Assembly: GCA_963789025.1 (NCBI GenBank)
Contig: CAWBIT010000010.1
Coordinates: 1-64,000, forward strand
Reading direction: 5' to 3'
Length of the DNA stretch: 64,000 nucleotides
DNA from: AP-15 sp963789025
Lineage (GTDB): Bacteria; Pseudomonadota; Alphaproteobacteria; ATCC43930; CGMCC-115725
Shown: piece by piece, positions 48,300 through 57,955 of the stretch
Numbering within the stretch: the stretch's first letter is position 1
How the letters are laid out: the number at the start of each line of letters is the position of its first letter
The notes under the pieces: model-generated
Databases searched by the model: none
The model's input: only the letters and a program-made list of their open reading frames with translations
Told to the model about the DNA's origin: nothing
Program-made: the position numbers and the translations under genes

Positions 48300-48526
48300 T
48301 CGAGCAGCGGCTGAGCTTCGGTGCGAGCCTCATCGATCAGCCGGTCGATATCCTCGTCGGTCAGCCCGGCGGCGACCACGCGTGCACGCGCCTCCCGTCG
48401 GCCGGGGATCAACTCGTCGGCCTCAATCGTGACCGTGACGCGATCATTCGGATCGAGGCCTCGCCGTACCAACTCGTCGGCAACCTTGCTCACCGTGGTT
48501 TCGATCACTTCGCTTTGGGACGACAT
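48296..48526 (-). CDS. Antitoxin paired with the PIN toxin
   Basis: The 76-residue product starts at ATG 48526 behind AAGGAGC: MSSQSEVIETTVSKVADELV, DRVTVTIEADELIPGRREAR, then GLTDEDIDRLIDEART. The C-terminal charged helix is the likely toxin-binding part. Very similar layout to the antitoxin at 50817-51056, so the two modules are probably related. Confidence 0.8.
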   Translation of the reverse strand: MSSQSEVIETTVSKVADELVRRGLDPNDRVTVTIEADELIPGRREARARVVAAGLTDEDIDRLIDEARTEAQPLLE

Positions 48527-48740
48527 GGCTTTAGCTCCTTGGGCTCGGAATCTAGCCCCGTGCCGCCGTAGCGTCAAACCCGGTGCCGACGATCCGCGAA
48601 AGGGAGGCAAGCCGAATGTCGCCCTGCCCCGCGCTCTCGGCGCGCCCCTTCGATGCTATTGCCCACGCGACGGAGAGCGTCAGCGTCGCGGAAACGCCGT
48701 AGCAGCCGCTCTCCTCAACAGTCATGGGGTCGAGGTCAGA

Positions 48741-49499
48741 TCAGTTTGGGTATACGACGTAACCACGTGGATTTTGATCTATTACGATCAACGATTGGAA
48801 CGGCAAGGTCTTCGCACCACGTAGGCATTCCTGTATTGCCGACAAAATTACATCTCTGGGGTCTTCATCGATCAGGTCAAACCACAATCTTTCGGCGTAA
48901 ACCAGAAGGCAATCAGCACTTCCAGCATAGATTGGCGCCTTAGCAATTTTGTTCTGTATCGCTTTAACCAATCCCGATCGCCATGCGCGGTGGTCCGTAT
49001 CTGGCGAGAGCACTCGGGGTTCCGATTCGATCCGCCCGCTCGCGTCCCTCTTGGTTCCACCACCAAGGAACACGGCCAGGCCTTGGTTGACACCTTCGCG
49101 TTCCATCGAGGCAACGTAACCGCCGGATCGAGACGGCTCTCGTTCGACATACGCCATCGTGATCTGAAACCGCGTGACTTCCCCAGACAAAGCACGGAGT
49201 TCCGCATCGACTGGATGGCCTTCTGGCATTATCCTGAATTCTTCCTGGTCCGACTTCTGGCTGTGATTGGCATAGAGCCATACCGGAAATAGTTCTTCCG
49301 TCCAAAGCTTCGCCCAAGGCAGTTTTCGTGCTCGAACATCTGCCGAGAAATCGGGATTGTTTTGTCTTGCGGCACGCAATTCTGTTTCAAACGTCCGCAA
49401 TTCGCGAATCGAGTAGAACCGATCTCGGATAAATGGGAAATTCACTATCCGGTGCAAAATTCGCCTCCTGCAACCATCAATCGGCTGTTCGCTCTGCAA
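48741..49499 (-). CDS. Protein of unknown function
   Basis: An open frame of 252 residues from TTG 49499 (or ~234 from GTG 49445). Segments such as ALSGEVTRFQITMAYVERE, SADCLLVYAERLWFDLIDED and FQSLIVIDQNPRGYVVYPN are well-formed alternating beta/alpha patterns, so it is likely real. I recognise no family. It lies between TA modules and asnS fragments. GC is lower than for its neighbours, suggesting transfer. Confidence 0.6.
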   Translation of the reverse strand: MQSEQPIDGCRRRILHRIVNFPFIRDRFYSIRELRTFETELRAARQNNPDFSADVRARKLPWAKLWTEELFPVWLYANHSQKSDQEEFRIMPEGHPVDAELRALSGEVTRFQITMAYVEREPSRSGGYVASMEREGVNQGLAVFLGGGTKRDASGRIESEPRVLSPDTDHRAWRSGLVKAIQNKIAKAPIYAGSADCLLVYAERLWFDLIDEDPRDVILSAIQECLRGAKTLPFQSLIVIDQNPRGYVVYPN

Positions 49500-49570
49500 C
49501 GCGCTGCTATATGGTTTCTGCTGATCGAAGGTCTATCCCCCGTTGCGATTGGGATTTGGAATTGGTGGCG

Positions 49571-49948
49571 ATGCCGGGAGCGAAACGCGAAAGGCGGCTC
49601 AGCGGTTGGCACCGCATCGTGATCATCCTTTCCTTTCTTTGGGTGCTCGGGGCTGGCTTTTATCAAAGGAATGCCGACATTCGAAATGCAGGCGAGTTCT
49701 CAAAGTTATCGTATAACATCTGCGCAGAAGGCGAACGCATCCGCCAGCAACGCGACCCTAACTACTCCGGTAGCTGCGTGGAGAAGGCAGGGACTGATTA
49801 TCAGATCTGGTTAGAAGGGAGTTGGGGAAACGTCGCTTTTGTCGCCTTCGCGCCGATTCCGGTCGCGTGGATGCTCGTCTACTTGGTGCTCGGCATCGTG
49901 CGATGGGTTAGCGTTAGCGCAGGCTTCAGAATCAGGAGCGGGCAGTAG
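49571..49948 (+). CDS. Two-span membrane protein of unknown function
   Basis: From ATG 49571 the product is 125 residues. A basic N-terminus precedes a helix (IVIILSFLWVLGAGFY); a soluble loop with two cysteines (NICAEGE and SGSCVEKAG) follows, then a second helix (VAFAPIPVAWMLVYLVLGIV). It ends 6 bp before asnS fragment F. No family recognised; a longer frame from 49433 overlaps the opposite-strand gene and is less likely. Confidence 0.55.
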   Translation: MPGAKRERRLSGWHRIVIILSFLWVLGAGFYQRNADIRNAGEFSKLSYNICAEGERIRQQRDPNYSGSCVEKAGTDYQIWLEGSWGNVAFVAFAPIPVAWMLVYLVLGIVRWVSVSAGFRIRSGQ

Positions 49949-49954
49949 CACGAA

Positions 49955-50393
<439 letters not shown>

Positions 50394-50418
<25 letters not shown>

Positions 50419-50820
50419 AGGGTGAGATAGTTTGCTGGGGACAGAATGCGAATTCCGCGCCACGGATGCATGGAAAGCAAGTGACGGGCGTCGCTGCTCA
50501 CGATCACATCGGCCTTACCGGCGGCAGCCAGCGCCAAGTACTTGTCGTCCTTTGGATCGCGGCACTCCCGCACGGTCTCAATCGGCTCGACCCGCTCGGC
50601 CGCAACGACGACAATGTCGAGAATCCGCTGGCGCCGCTCGACGGAGACGAAGCGGTCGAACTTTCCGGCGAAAAATCACCTCGCGGTATTCGTCCTCGAC
50701 CGCCTGCGAGAGGATAAGCCGGTCGGGCGGATCGACCGCGCGCAACAGGGCTCGCTCCGGGAGGCTGTTTGCCTTGAGGGCCGCGGAGACGAAGGTTGAG
50801 GCGTCGATGACGACGATCAA
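50394..50820 (-). pseudogene. PIN-domain toxin, frameshifted
   Basis: Starts at TTG 50820, overlapping the antitoxin stop (TTGA). It reads LIVVIDASTFVSAALKANSL...AVEDEYREVIFRRK; then one extra base near 50661 shifts the frame, after which FDRFVSVERRQRILDIVVVA, ECRDPKDDKYLALAAAGKAD and SSDARHLLSMHPWRG complete the PIN domain to the stop at 50394-50396. As read it would make a truncated toxin. It is related in sequence to the toxin at 47895. Confidence 0.85.
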
Positions 50821-51056
50821 GCCCGCCGCTCTGCCTGCCATTCATCGAGTTCGGCATCGATCTCTTCGTCGGTCAGGCCATGTGCGCGCGCCTCGCGCTT
50901 GGCCTCGGCGATCGCCTCCGCAAGGACATCGCGGGCGCGCCCGCCTTTCAGCAGACTGCTCAAGTAACGACCGACGGCTTCGCGACGGGCCGGGCTATCG
51001 AGCGCCTTGGCAGCCTCGGCATCGAGCGGGATTATCACGTCGACCGTGTTGTCCAT
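50817..51056 (-). CDS. Antitoxin paired with the frameshifted PIN toxin
   Basis: The 79-residue product starts at ATG 51056 behind AAAGGAGAT: MDNTVDVIIPLDAEAAKALD, REAVGRYLSSLLKGGRARDV, then AHGLTDEEIDAELDEWQAE. It keeps an open frame while its toxin is broken, a common decay order. It lies between asnS fragments F and G. Confidence 0.8.
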   Translation of the reverse strand: MDNTVDVIIPLDAEAAKALDSPARREAVGRYLSSLLKGGRARDVLAEAIAEAKREARAHGLTDEEIDAELDEWQAERRA

Positions 51057-51154
51057 AAGGATCTCCTTTGCCGCGCATATAACAGCTCCGGCCGAGTTAC
51101 GCATCTTTGTTTAGCCTTGATTTTGGGCAATCCTGATGGAGGGTTGTAAACGTA

Positions 51155-51534
<380 letters not shown>

Positions 51535-51535
<1 letters not shown>

Positions 51536-51828
51536 TATGCGTCCCGGTATTCACGATTGCGCGCGGGATGCTGAAGCGTAAGGATCACGATTTCCTCCGC
51601 GCCCTCGTCGATCATGTAATAGACGAGATAACGGTATTTGGCCGTCACGAGTTTGCGGACGCCTTCGACATTTTGGGGACGACCGATCGTCGGAAAGAGG
51701 ATCAGATTTTCAAGAGAGCGCAGTATCGCAGCTCGCACCGCGAGCGCCGCGGACGGATTACGGGTGCGCAGATACGCGGCGATCTCTGCAAGGTCGCGCG
51801 TCGCACGCGGCGTGAACCGCAGCTTCAC
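51535..51828 (-). CDS. ParE/RelE-superfamily toxin
   Basis: The 97-residue product reads MKLRFTPRATRDLAEIAAYL, then RTRNPSAALAVRAAILRSLE, LILFPTIGRPQNVEGVRKLV, and ends YYMIDEGAEEIVILTLQHPA and REYRDA. This is the ParE branch pattern (gyrase poisons), with the R-x-L-V and H-P-A-R segments. It overlaps its antitoxin by four bases, and its stop abuts asnS fragment G. Confidence 0.87.
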
Positions 51829-52052
51829 GGATCAAAGCGGCGGAAGGCAGCCTCGACTTCGTCATCCGTGGCGAATTCGCGTCGCTTTGCCTGCGCAAGA
51901 CCTTCGAGCACCGCCGGCAAATGGGCCGGATCGACCGGCTCGACCTCTACCTCACTTCCCGCCAAGTGAAGAATGGCGCGGGCAATGTCATCCTGGGAGT
52001 CCGCAGGTAGCCGGCGCACGGCTTAAATCGCCTGTTCCAGGAGCTTGGTCAT
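51825..52052 (-). CDS. Antitoxin of the ParE-like module, early stop codon
   Basis: The ancestral start ATG 52052 gives MTKLLEQAI followed by an in-frame TAA at 52023-52025. Translation could restart at GTG 52019 to give 64 residues (RRLPADSQDDIARAIL, EVEVEPVDPAHLPAVLEGLA and RREFATDDEVEAAFRRFD). The decayed sister copy at 34436 keeps a sense codon at that position, so the stop is derived. If the restart is used, the C-terminal toxin-binding part survives and would still neutralise the intact toxin. Confidence 0.78.
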
Positions 52053-52129
52053 GCGTCAATGATAAAAGCTTGGCCGGCTCTGCGAAAGAAGGAACTGCGG
52101 TCCGGCCCCGGCGATCGTGAGACCGTCGT

Positions 52130-52182
52130 TCAGCCACGACGATCCCATTGGTGCCGACGCCGAAACCGGCGATGTGCACCGT
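52130..52182 (-). pseudogene. Short E1 alpha-like fragment
   Basis: The minus strand reads VHIAGFGVGTNGIVVA, close to MHIADFGIGMLGANGIVAGG of the E1 alpha protein, with six bases missing. It is a ~50 bp remnant next to the ParE-like module, echoing the larger E1 alpha fragment near the sister module at 35838-36110. Confidence 0.55.
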
Positions 52183-52204
52183 AGCGGGTCATTCTGCCCG
52201 AAAA

Positions 52205-52399
52205 TTACGATCGGTCATAGAATGCTATGCCGGTGCTCGCGCCCGCGACCCGCACTTGCGCACGAATTTGGTGACGGCCTCCCTGTTCCTGGAGCGCTGC
52301 GCCATACAGCTTTTCCGCCGCCTCAGCCTGGACCCTCTGATACGGATTTCCGTCCCATTTTCCATCCGGCCACGACTGAACCCAATATGTGGTCAACAT
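52205..52399 (-). CDS. Small protein of unknown function
   Basis: The 64-residue product reads MLTTYWVQSWPDGKWDGNPY, then QRVQAEAAEKLYGAALQEQG and HQIRAQVRVAG. The amphipathic helix followed by a beta strand looks like a genuine short protein, and codon use fits the host. No family assigned. Confidence 0.5.
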   Translation of the reverse strand: MLTTYWVQSWPDGKWDGNPYQRVQAEAAEKLYGAALQEQGGRHQIRAQVRVAGASTGIAFYDRS

Positions 52400-52502
52400 T
52401 TCTATACTCCGTTGCCCGTCTCAGCCTGCCCATTTTGTGGCGCAGACCCGACTTTTCAACTATATGGCAAACACCGGAGCGGGGAGCCGGGAAGGAAACC
52501 GG

Positions 52503-52987
52503 ATGGGACCGAAATTCGGTGCGCTCACGGGCTTTGTGGTGAGCCTTTCGCTCATGTCTTTCACGGCATCCGCTAACTGGCAATACACAAATGGGGAATG
52601 TCGCCCGAACAGGTGGTCGCCGCATCTCGGGGTTCAGCGCACTTGGAGCAGGACAATGGAGCACTTCTACCCTACCTATCTGGTTCCGCTAAGGCATTGT
52701 TACTGGCGAAGGGTCAAATTCAGATCGAGAACCGCAATTTCATCGTCGGGTTTTATTTTGATGTCAACAGACGAACCTTAAAGAGCGTGTTTCTTACTCT
52801 ACCAAAGTGCTCTACAAGTGATGCAGGAAGGTTGAAAGAATTGTTGAATGCAAAATATGGTGTGCCTCGAGACAGATTCTATAATCTTATCACGAAATGG
52901 GTAAGTCCATTTGCTCCTGATATGATCACCTTTACGTCAGGCGACAGTTGTTCGATGGAATACGAGCCAATTCCGGCCGGCTTGTAG
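52503..52987 (+). pseudogene. Secreted protein of unknown function, one frameshift
   Basis: ATG 52503 begins a signal peptide (MGPKFGALTGFVVSLSLMSF, probable cut ASA|NW). Near 52590 one base is missing; the other frame continues with WGMSPEQVVAASRG, the FIVGFYFDVNRRTLKSVFL strand pair and SKYGVP-like AKYGVPRDRFYN, ending at 52987. Together this is one ~160-residue exported protein of a common periplasmic type. AT-rich relative to the neighbourhood. Could be a sequencing error. Confidence 0.7.
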
Positions 52988-53250
52988 GCTAAGTCGGATC
53001 GCGGCCTCGCGATCCGCCGTCATCACACTGCCTGCGAGCAATCCATCCATCCAGGCTTTCAGTTCGGAGGCAACAAGCTATTTTAGTTCAGAAAGGCTCT
53101 GCTATGATGCATCACTACCTTGCATTTCCGGGGGTTCGCGGGAAGGGGATGGCGTCGCGGACGTTGGCGAGGCCGGTGACGTAGGCGAGGGTGCGCTCGA
53201 AGCCGAGGCCGAAGCCGGCATGCGGCACCGTGCCGTAGCGGCGCAGATCA

Positions 53251-53297
53251 CCCCCGCCCCAACCCTCCCCCCTCGCGGTGGGAGGGAAGGGTGGGGG
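53251..53297. repeat. C/G-rich palindrome in asnS fragment H (first)
   Basis: Arms CCCCCGCCCCAACCCTCCC and GGGAGGGAAGGGTGGGGG around a CTCGCGGT loop. Same family as 35736-35790. Confidence 0.85.
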
Positions 53298-53353
53298 CGT
53301 AGTGCTCGCGGTCGATGCCGCGCTCGGCCATGCTGCGGTCCAAGACGTCGAGC

Positions 53354-53391
<38 letters not shown>

Positions 53392-53407
53392 CCCCGGCGC
53401 CAAGGGA

Positions 53408-53454
53408 CCCCCACCCCTCCCTCCCCCGCTCGCGGGGGAGGGTTAGGGTGGGGG
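53408..53454. repeat. C/G-rich palindrome in asnS fragment H (second)
   Basis: Arms CCCCCACCCCTCCCTCCCCC and GGGGGAGGGTTAGGGTGGGG around GCTCGC. Same family as the previous element. Confidence 0.85.
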
Positions 53455-53574
53455 CGACCGTCGACCGTCGTCGTTGAGGCGCATATAGAAGGCTTTGATG
53501 GCCTTCGGGTAGTTCATCACGATGACCGGCTTTTTTGCGTATTTCTCGGTCAGATAGCGCTCGTGCTCCGACTG

Positions 53575-53986
53575 GTGGCCGATCCGAGGCTGGTGAGGCT
53601 CCGGTGAGAAATCGTGAATATCGACCGCACAATTGCTACAATAGCATTATAGCCTGCCGCCTCCATCAGCGTCTGGCGTTGGATGCGGTGGGGCGGAGGA
53701 CAATAGCGGTGCCTGATCTCGACCTGATAAAACAGGGGAAACAGGAGAGATGCGCGACGGCGGCGGGCGCTTCCGGAAGGGAGTGGGGCAACCCGGCCGA
53801 GCGGCTCGGTAAACTCGGCGAGGCGGGTGGCGGCGCCACTGCCCGGACGGTGAGGCCGCGGCGATGACCTGAGTGGCGGCGGCGGCGCAAGGCGCGATTA
53901 CCCCCGACGAGGCACTCACTCTGTCGCAGTTGGCCGCCGTGAGCCGATGTCCGCGCGTCGCGGCGCAAGCGCCGAGGCCGGGTGTC
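53575..53986. other. Spacer between asnS fragment H and intact asnS, no gene seen
   Basis: About 410 bp. Frames on both strands are short and lack motifs; high GC and several G-rich runs. No promoter or terminator can be named with confidence. Confidence 0.4.
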
Positions 53987-55393
<1,407 letters not shown>

Positions 55394-55422
55394 CGGTCCC
55401 ACCGAATGGATCACCCTGTGGA

Positions 55423-55499
55423 TGGCGTCCCCGGCAGGACTCGAACCTGCGACCCACAGTTTAGGAAACTGTTGCTCTATCCGCCTGAGCTACGGGGAC
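55423..55499 (-). tRNA. tRNA-Arg (anticodon CCT)
   Basis: A complete cloverleaf can be drawn: acceptor stem GTCCCCG/CGGGGAC, D-arm with AGCTCAGGCGGATAGAGC, anticodon arm ACAGT-TTCCTAA-ACTGT (anticodon CCT, reads AGG), and T-arm GCAGG-TTCGAGT-CCTGC. The discriminator is G and CCA is encoded (55423-55425). It marks the border between the asnS mosaic and the accessory region to the right, and tRNA genes are frequent integration sites. Confidence 0.95.
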
Positions 55500-55578
55500 G
55501 TATTTGCATTTCAATGATTTAGGTTTTCGTACCTTTGGCCATGTCTCCTCAATGTCTCCTAAATGCGGAGGAAGTATG

Positions 55579-56016
55579 CTATGGCCGGTAAAAAAAGTAC
55601 ACCTCCACTTCTTTGTCCGCGAACGCTGCCCAGCGGGAACACGAGAGATCGACCGGGGTGGTACCGAGGATCTGCACAACCTTCTGGGTGACGCAATCCA
55701 CCGCCCAGAACCTGCCGCCGGTCTTGCTCCATGAGATGAAGTATTTTTCCGGCGCAGCCATCGCGGGCGCTGGCCATTCGACGATCCAGCCGCCGGGCGG
55801 GATGACCGTGGCCCGGGGAAAGAGCGTATACCGGTCGGCGTTTTGTCGCAGGAAATCGCTCAGCGGATTAGAGGTTCTCTGCGCCTGGGCGATGGTTTGA
55901 TCGGTGATGGGGAACGCGCGAGTGGCGGTCGGCGGTTCGGGGTAGGAGCTATCCGCCCAAGCCGGTGAAGCGATGATGAGCGTTGCGGCGATTGCGATAA
56001 TCCAGGCACGGTACAT
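55579..56016 (-). CDS. Secreted protein of unknown function
   Basis: The 145-residue product has a signal peptide (MYRAWIIAIAATLIIASPAWA) and a mature domain with FPRATVIPPGGWIVEWPAPA, KYFISWSKTGGRFWAVDCVT and SCSRWAAFADKEVEVYFF. Two cysteines could form a disulfide. It lies 37 bp downstream of the coupling-type ATPase and may be its operon partner. No family recognised. Confidence 0.65.
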   Translation of the reverse strand: MYRAWIIAIAATLIIASPAWADSSYPEPPTATRAFPITDQTIAQAQRTSNPLSDFLRQNADRYTLFPRATVIPPGGWIVEWPAPAMAAPEKYFISWSKTGGRFWAVDCVTQKVVQILGTTPVDLSCSRWAAFADKEVEVYFFYRP

Positions 56017-56053
56017 GCCCCCTTCCCCCTAACGGATGTGCGGCTCGCACCCT

Positions 56054-57298
56054 CTATGCAGCTCTTGTCTCGGACGCCAGCTCGGGCGCGGCGTCTTCCG
56101 TGAGCGGTAAGTTCTCCAAATCGCACGATCGCATCGTATCGGCACTGAACGGCTGCGAGGGGGCACCATCGATCATCAGCTTGAGATAAATCTGGTGGTT
56201 TGGAAGATTTAAGAGATCGATCGCCTGAAACTTCGGCTCAAATTCGCCTGACATAGCCGCCGCGTCGTTCGGGCCCAAGCGGAAGCAGATGATCGTGCCC
56301 GCGTTTCCGAGCACCGCATCAATCACCTGCGGTTCTACCTGCGTCAGGTATTGATGGCTTGCGACGACGCCGATGCCGTATTTCCGCAACTCGGCGGTCA
56401 TCGTGGCCAGGCTCCGCGTCGTGAAGCTCTGGAACTCATCGAGATAGACGAAGAACGGACGCCGCCCGGTCGCTTGCACCTCGGAGCGGCTAAATGCGGC
56501 AAGCGCTACGGTCGTGACCAGGAGAGCGCCCAGGAGCGAGGCGGTATCCTCGCCAACCTGACCGCGTGCAAGATTGACGATGAGGATCTTTCCCTCGTCC
56601 ATAATCCGGCGAAGCTGCAGCGGCTTTTCTGGGCTGGTGAGAATCCGCCGGAGCGTCGGATCAGCCAGAAAGGCGCCGACCTTGTTCTGGATGGGCGCGA
56701 TCGCCTCGGCTTTCAGGCGCGGCGGATAGTGGTCGTAGTCCGTGATCCAAAACTGACGCACCTGCTCGTTTCGGATCCGCGACACAACAGCTGATCGGTA
56801 CGCTTTGTCGTCGAGGAGCCGGAGGATATCGGCGAGCGTCGCGTCCGGCTGTTCGAGGAGCGTCAAAAGCGTGTTGCGGAGCACGTGCTCCATGCGAACG
56901 CCCCATGCGTCCGGCCACATCTTCTTGAAGGCTTCGAGGAGACCCGAGGCTGCAAGCGAGATCTTGTCCTCGCGCACGTGCTTCAGCGGGTTATACCCAA
57001 ACGGCTGTGTCGGGTCCGGCACATTGAAGTAGATGACATCCTCGCGCCGGTGAGCCGGGACTGCCTTCGCCACCCGCTCGGCTAAGTCGCCGTGCGGATC
57101 AATGAGCATCATGCCTCGGCCATGCGCGATGTCTTGCAATGCGAGCGTCTCAAGAAGCGTGGACTTACCCGTCCCAGTCTTCCCTATGACGTACATATGC
57201 AAAAGCCGATCGGCCTGCTTGATGCCGACCGGAATTCCTTTATTTCGAAAATTAGTATGCGCGAAAAACGAGGGCGAATTGTCGGCAGGCGGTGTCAT
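56054..57298 (-). CDS. Conjugation-type DNA-binding/coupling ATPase (VirD4/TraD/HerA-like)
   Basis: The 414-residue product starts at ATG 57298. Walker A MYVIGKTGTGKSTLLETLA is near 37-55, MLIDPHGDLAERV follows, and Walker B RPFFVYLDEFQSFTT is near 265-280; GIGVVASHQYLTQVEPQV and GNAGTIICFRLGPNDA complete the type IV secretion coupling/TraD core. Such ATPases pump DNA or bind DNA ends. Its first ~200 codons are duplicated at 60340-60966. Other conjugation genes (relaxase, pilus) are not in the window. Confidence 0.85.
   Translation of the reverse strand: MTPPADNSPSFFAHTNFRNKGIPVGIKQADRLLHMYVIGKTGTGKSTLLETLALQDIAHGRGMMLIDPHGDLAERVAKAVPAHRREDVIYFNVPDPTQPFGYNPLKHVREDKISLAASGLLEAFKKMWPDAWGVRMEHVLRNTLLTLLEQPDATLADILRLLDDKAYRSAVVSRIRNEQVRQFWITDYDHYPPRLKAEAIAPIQNKVGAFLADPTLRRILTSPEKPLQLRRIMDEGKILIVNLARGQVGEDTASLLGALLVTTVALAAFSRSEVQATGRRPFFVYLDEFQSFTTRSLATMTAELRKYGIGVVASHQYLTQVEPQVIDAVLGNAGTIICFRLGPNDAAAMSGEFEPKFQAIDLLNLPNHQIYLKLMIDGAPSQPFSADTMRSCDLENLPLTEDAAPELASETRAA
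56690..57298 (-). repeat. ~600 bp direct repeat, copy 1 (5' part of the ATPase gene)
   Basis: The 5' part of the intact ATPase gene repeats at 60375-60966 with high identity by eye and the same orientation. The two copies bracket the methyltransferase cassette, so recombination between them could delete or circularise the cassette. Confidence 0.85.
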
Positions 57299-57732
57299 GC
57301 CGACAGTTTTACCTGCCCGGCATGCTCGACCAAGACGAGGGTTTATGCACAAGGCGGCATGTTGCCGTCGTTGGCCTTTTCGTTTGTGACCTATTGAATA
57401 AAGCGACCGAGCGCAGAGCGTCTTTTCCGCTCGGGCATGGCTTCGCAGAGCGGCCGGGTTGCCGGCTTTCCATGGAAAAGCTGGCGGGCGCTTAATCCGC
57501 CGAACCGCCGTGGTACGGACCCGTATGCCCCGGTCAACCCAGAGCTCGCGAGCGGGTTTACGGCCCAGGCGGGAGGCCGCTAACGTTCGCGGCGCGAGCG
57601 GATTAGCTTAGACGTGCCCGACGCCAAAAAAATCGCCGCGGTAAAGCGGCGAACTACATTGGGCAATGTTCTAAGCTAAGATGTTATGAGGGCCAAAATC
57701 CTTCCTCTCATTCAGATAACATCTTAAGAATG
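57299..57732. other. Intergenic region with one terminator
   Basis: About 430 bp between the ATPase gene and the small basic-protein gene. Apart from the terminator at 57626-57652 I see no gene or motif. Confidence 0.4.
57626..57652 (-). terminator. Rho-independent terminator, minus strand
   Basis: On the minus strand a perfect 7 bp stem (TCGCCGC / GCGGCGA, 6-base loop) is followed at once by seven T. It lies ~80 bp downstream of the small gene at 57733-57885 and would end the methyltransferase cassette transcript. Confidence 0.8.
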
Positions 57733-57885
57733 TCAATTCCTTTTCTGAAGGCTCTCGAAAATTGCAAAGATCATTTTTCGTGTTTCGTAATTGAGTTCTG
57801 GGTTTGATCTTCTCTTCCTACGCAGCTCCTTAGGATTAAGGCGCTTTCTGGACTTATCCTTAGGTCGTGAATGTTCTGATGCCAT
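57733..57885 (-). CDS. Small basic protein of the methyltransferase cassette
   Basis: From ATG 57885 the product is 50 residues: MASEHSRPKDKSRKRLNPKE, then LRRKRRSNPELNYETRKMIF and AIFESLQKRN. It is very basic and helical, so nucleic-acid binding is plausible. It lies 70 bp downstream of the methyltransferase stop and shares its low GC. No family known to me. Confidence 0.55.
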   Translation of the reverse strand: MASEHSRPKDKSRKRLNPKELRRKRRSNPELNYETRKMIFAIFESLQKRN

Positions 57886-57955
57886 TGAGATGTCTCCAAA
57901 GACAGATAGGACTCCCCAAATCATACTAATTTAAGACAAAAGGTTAATATTGACT

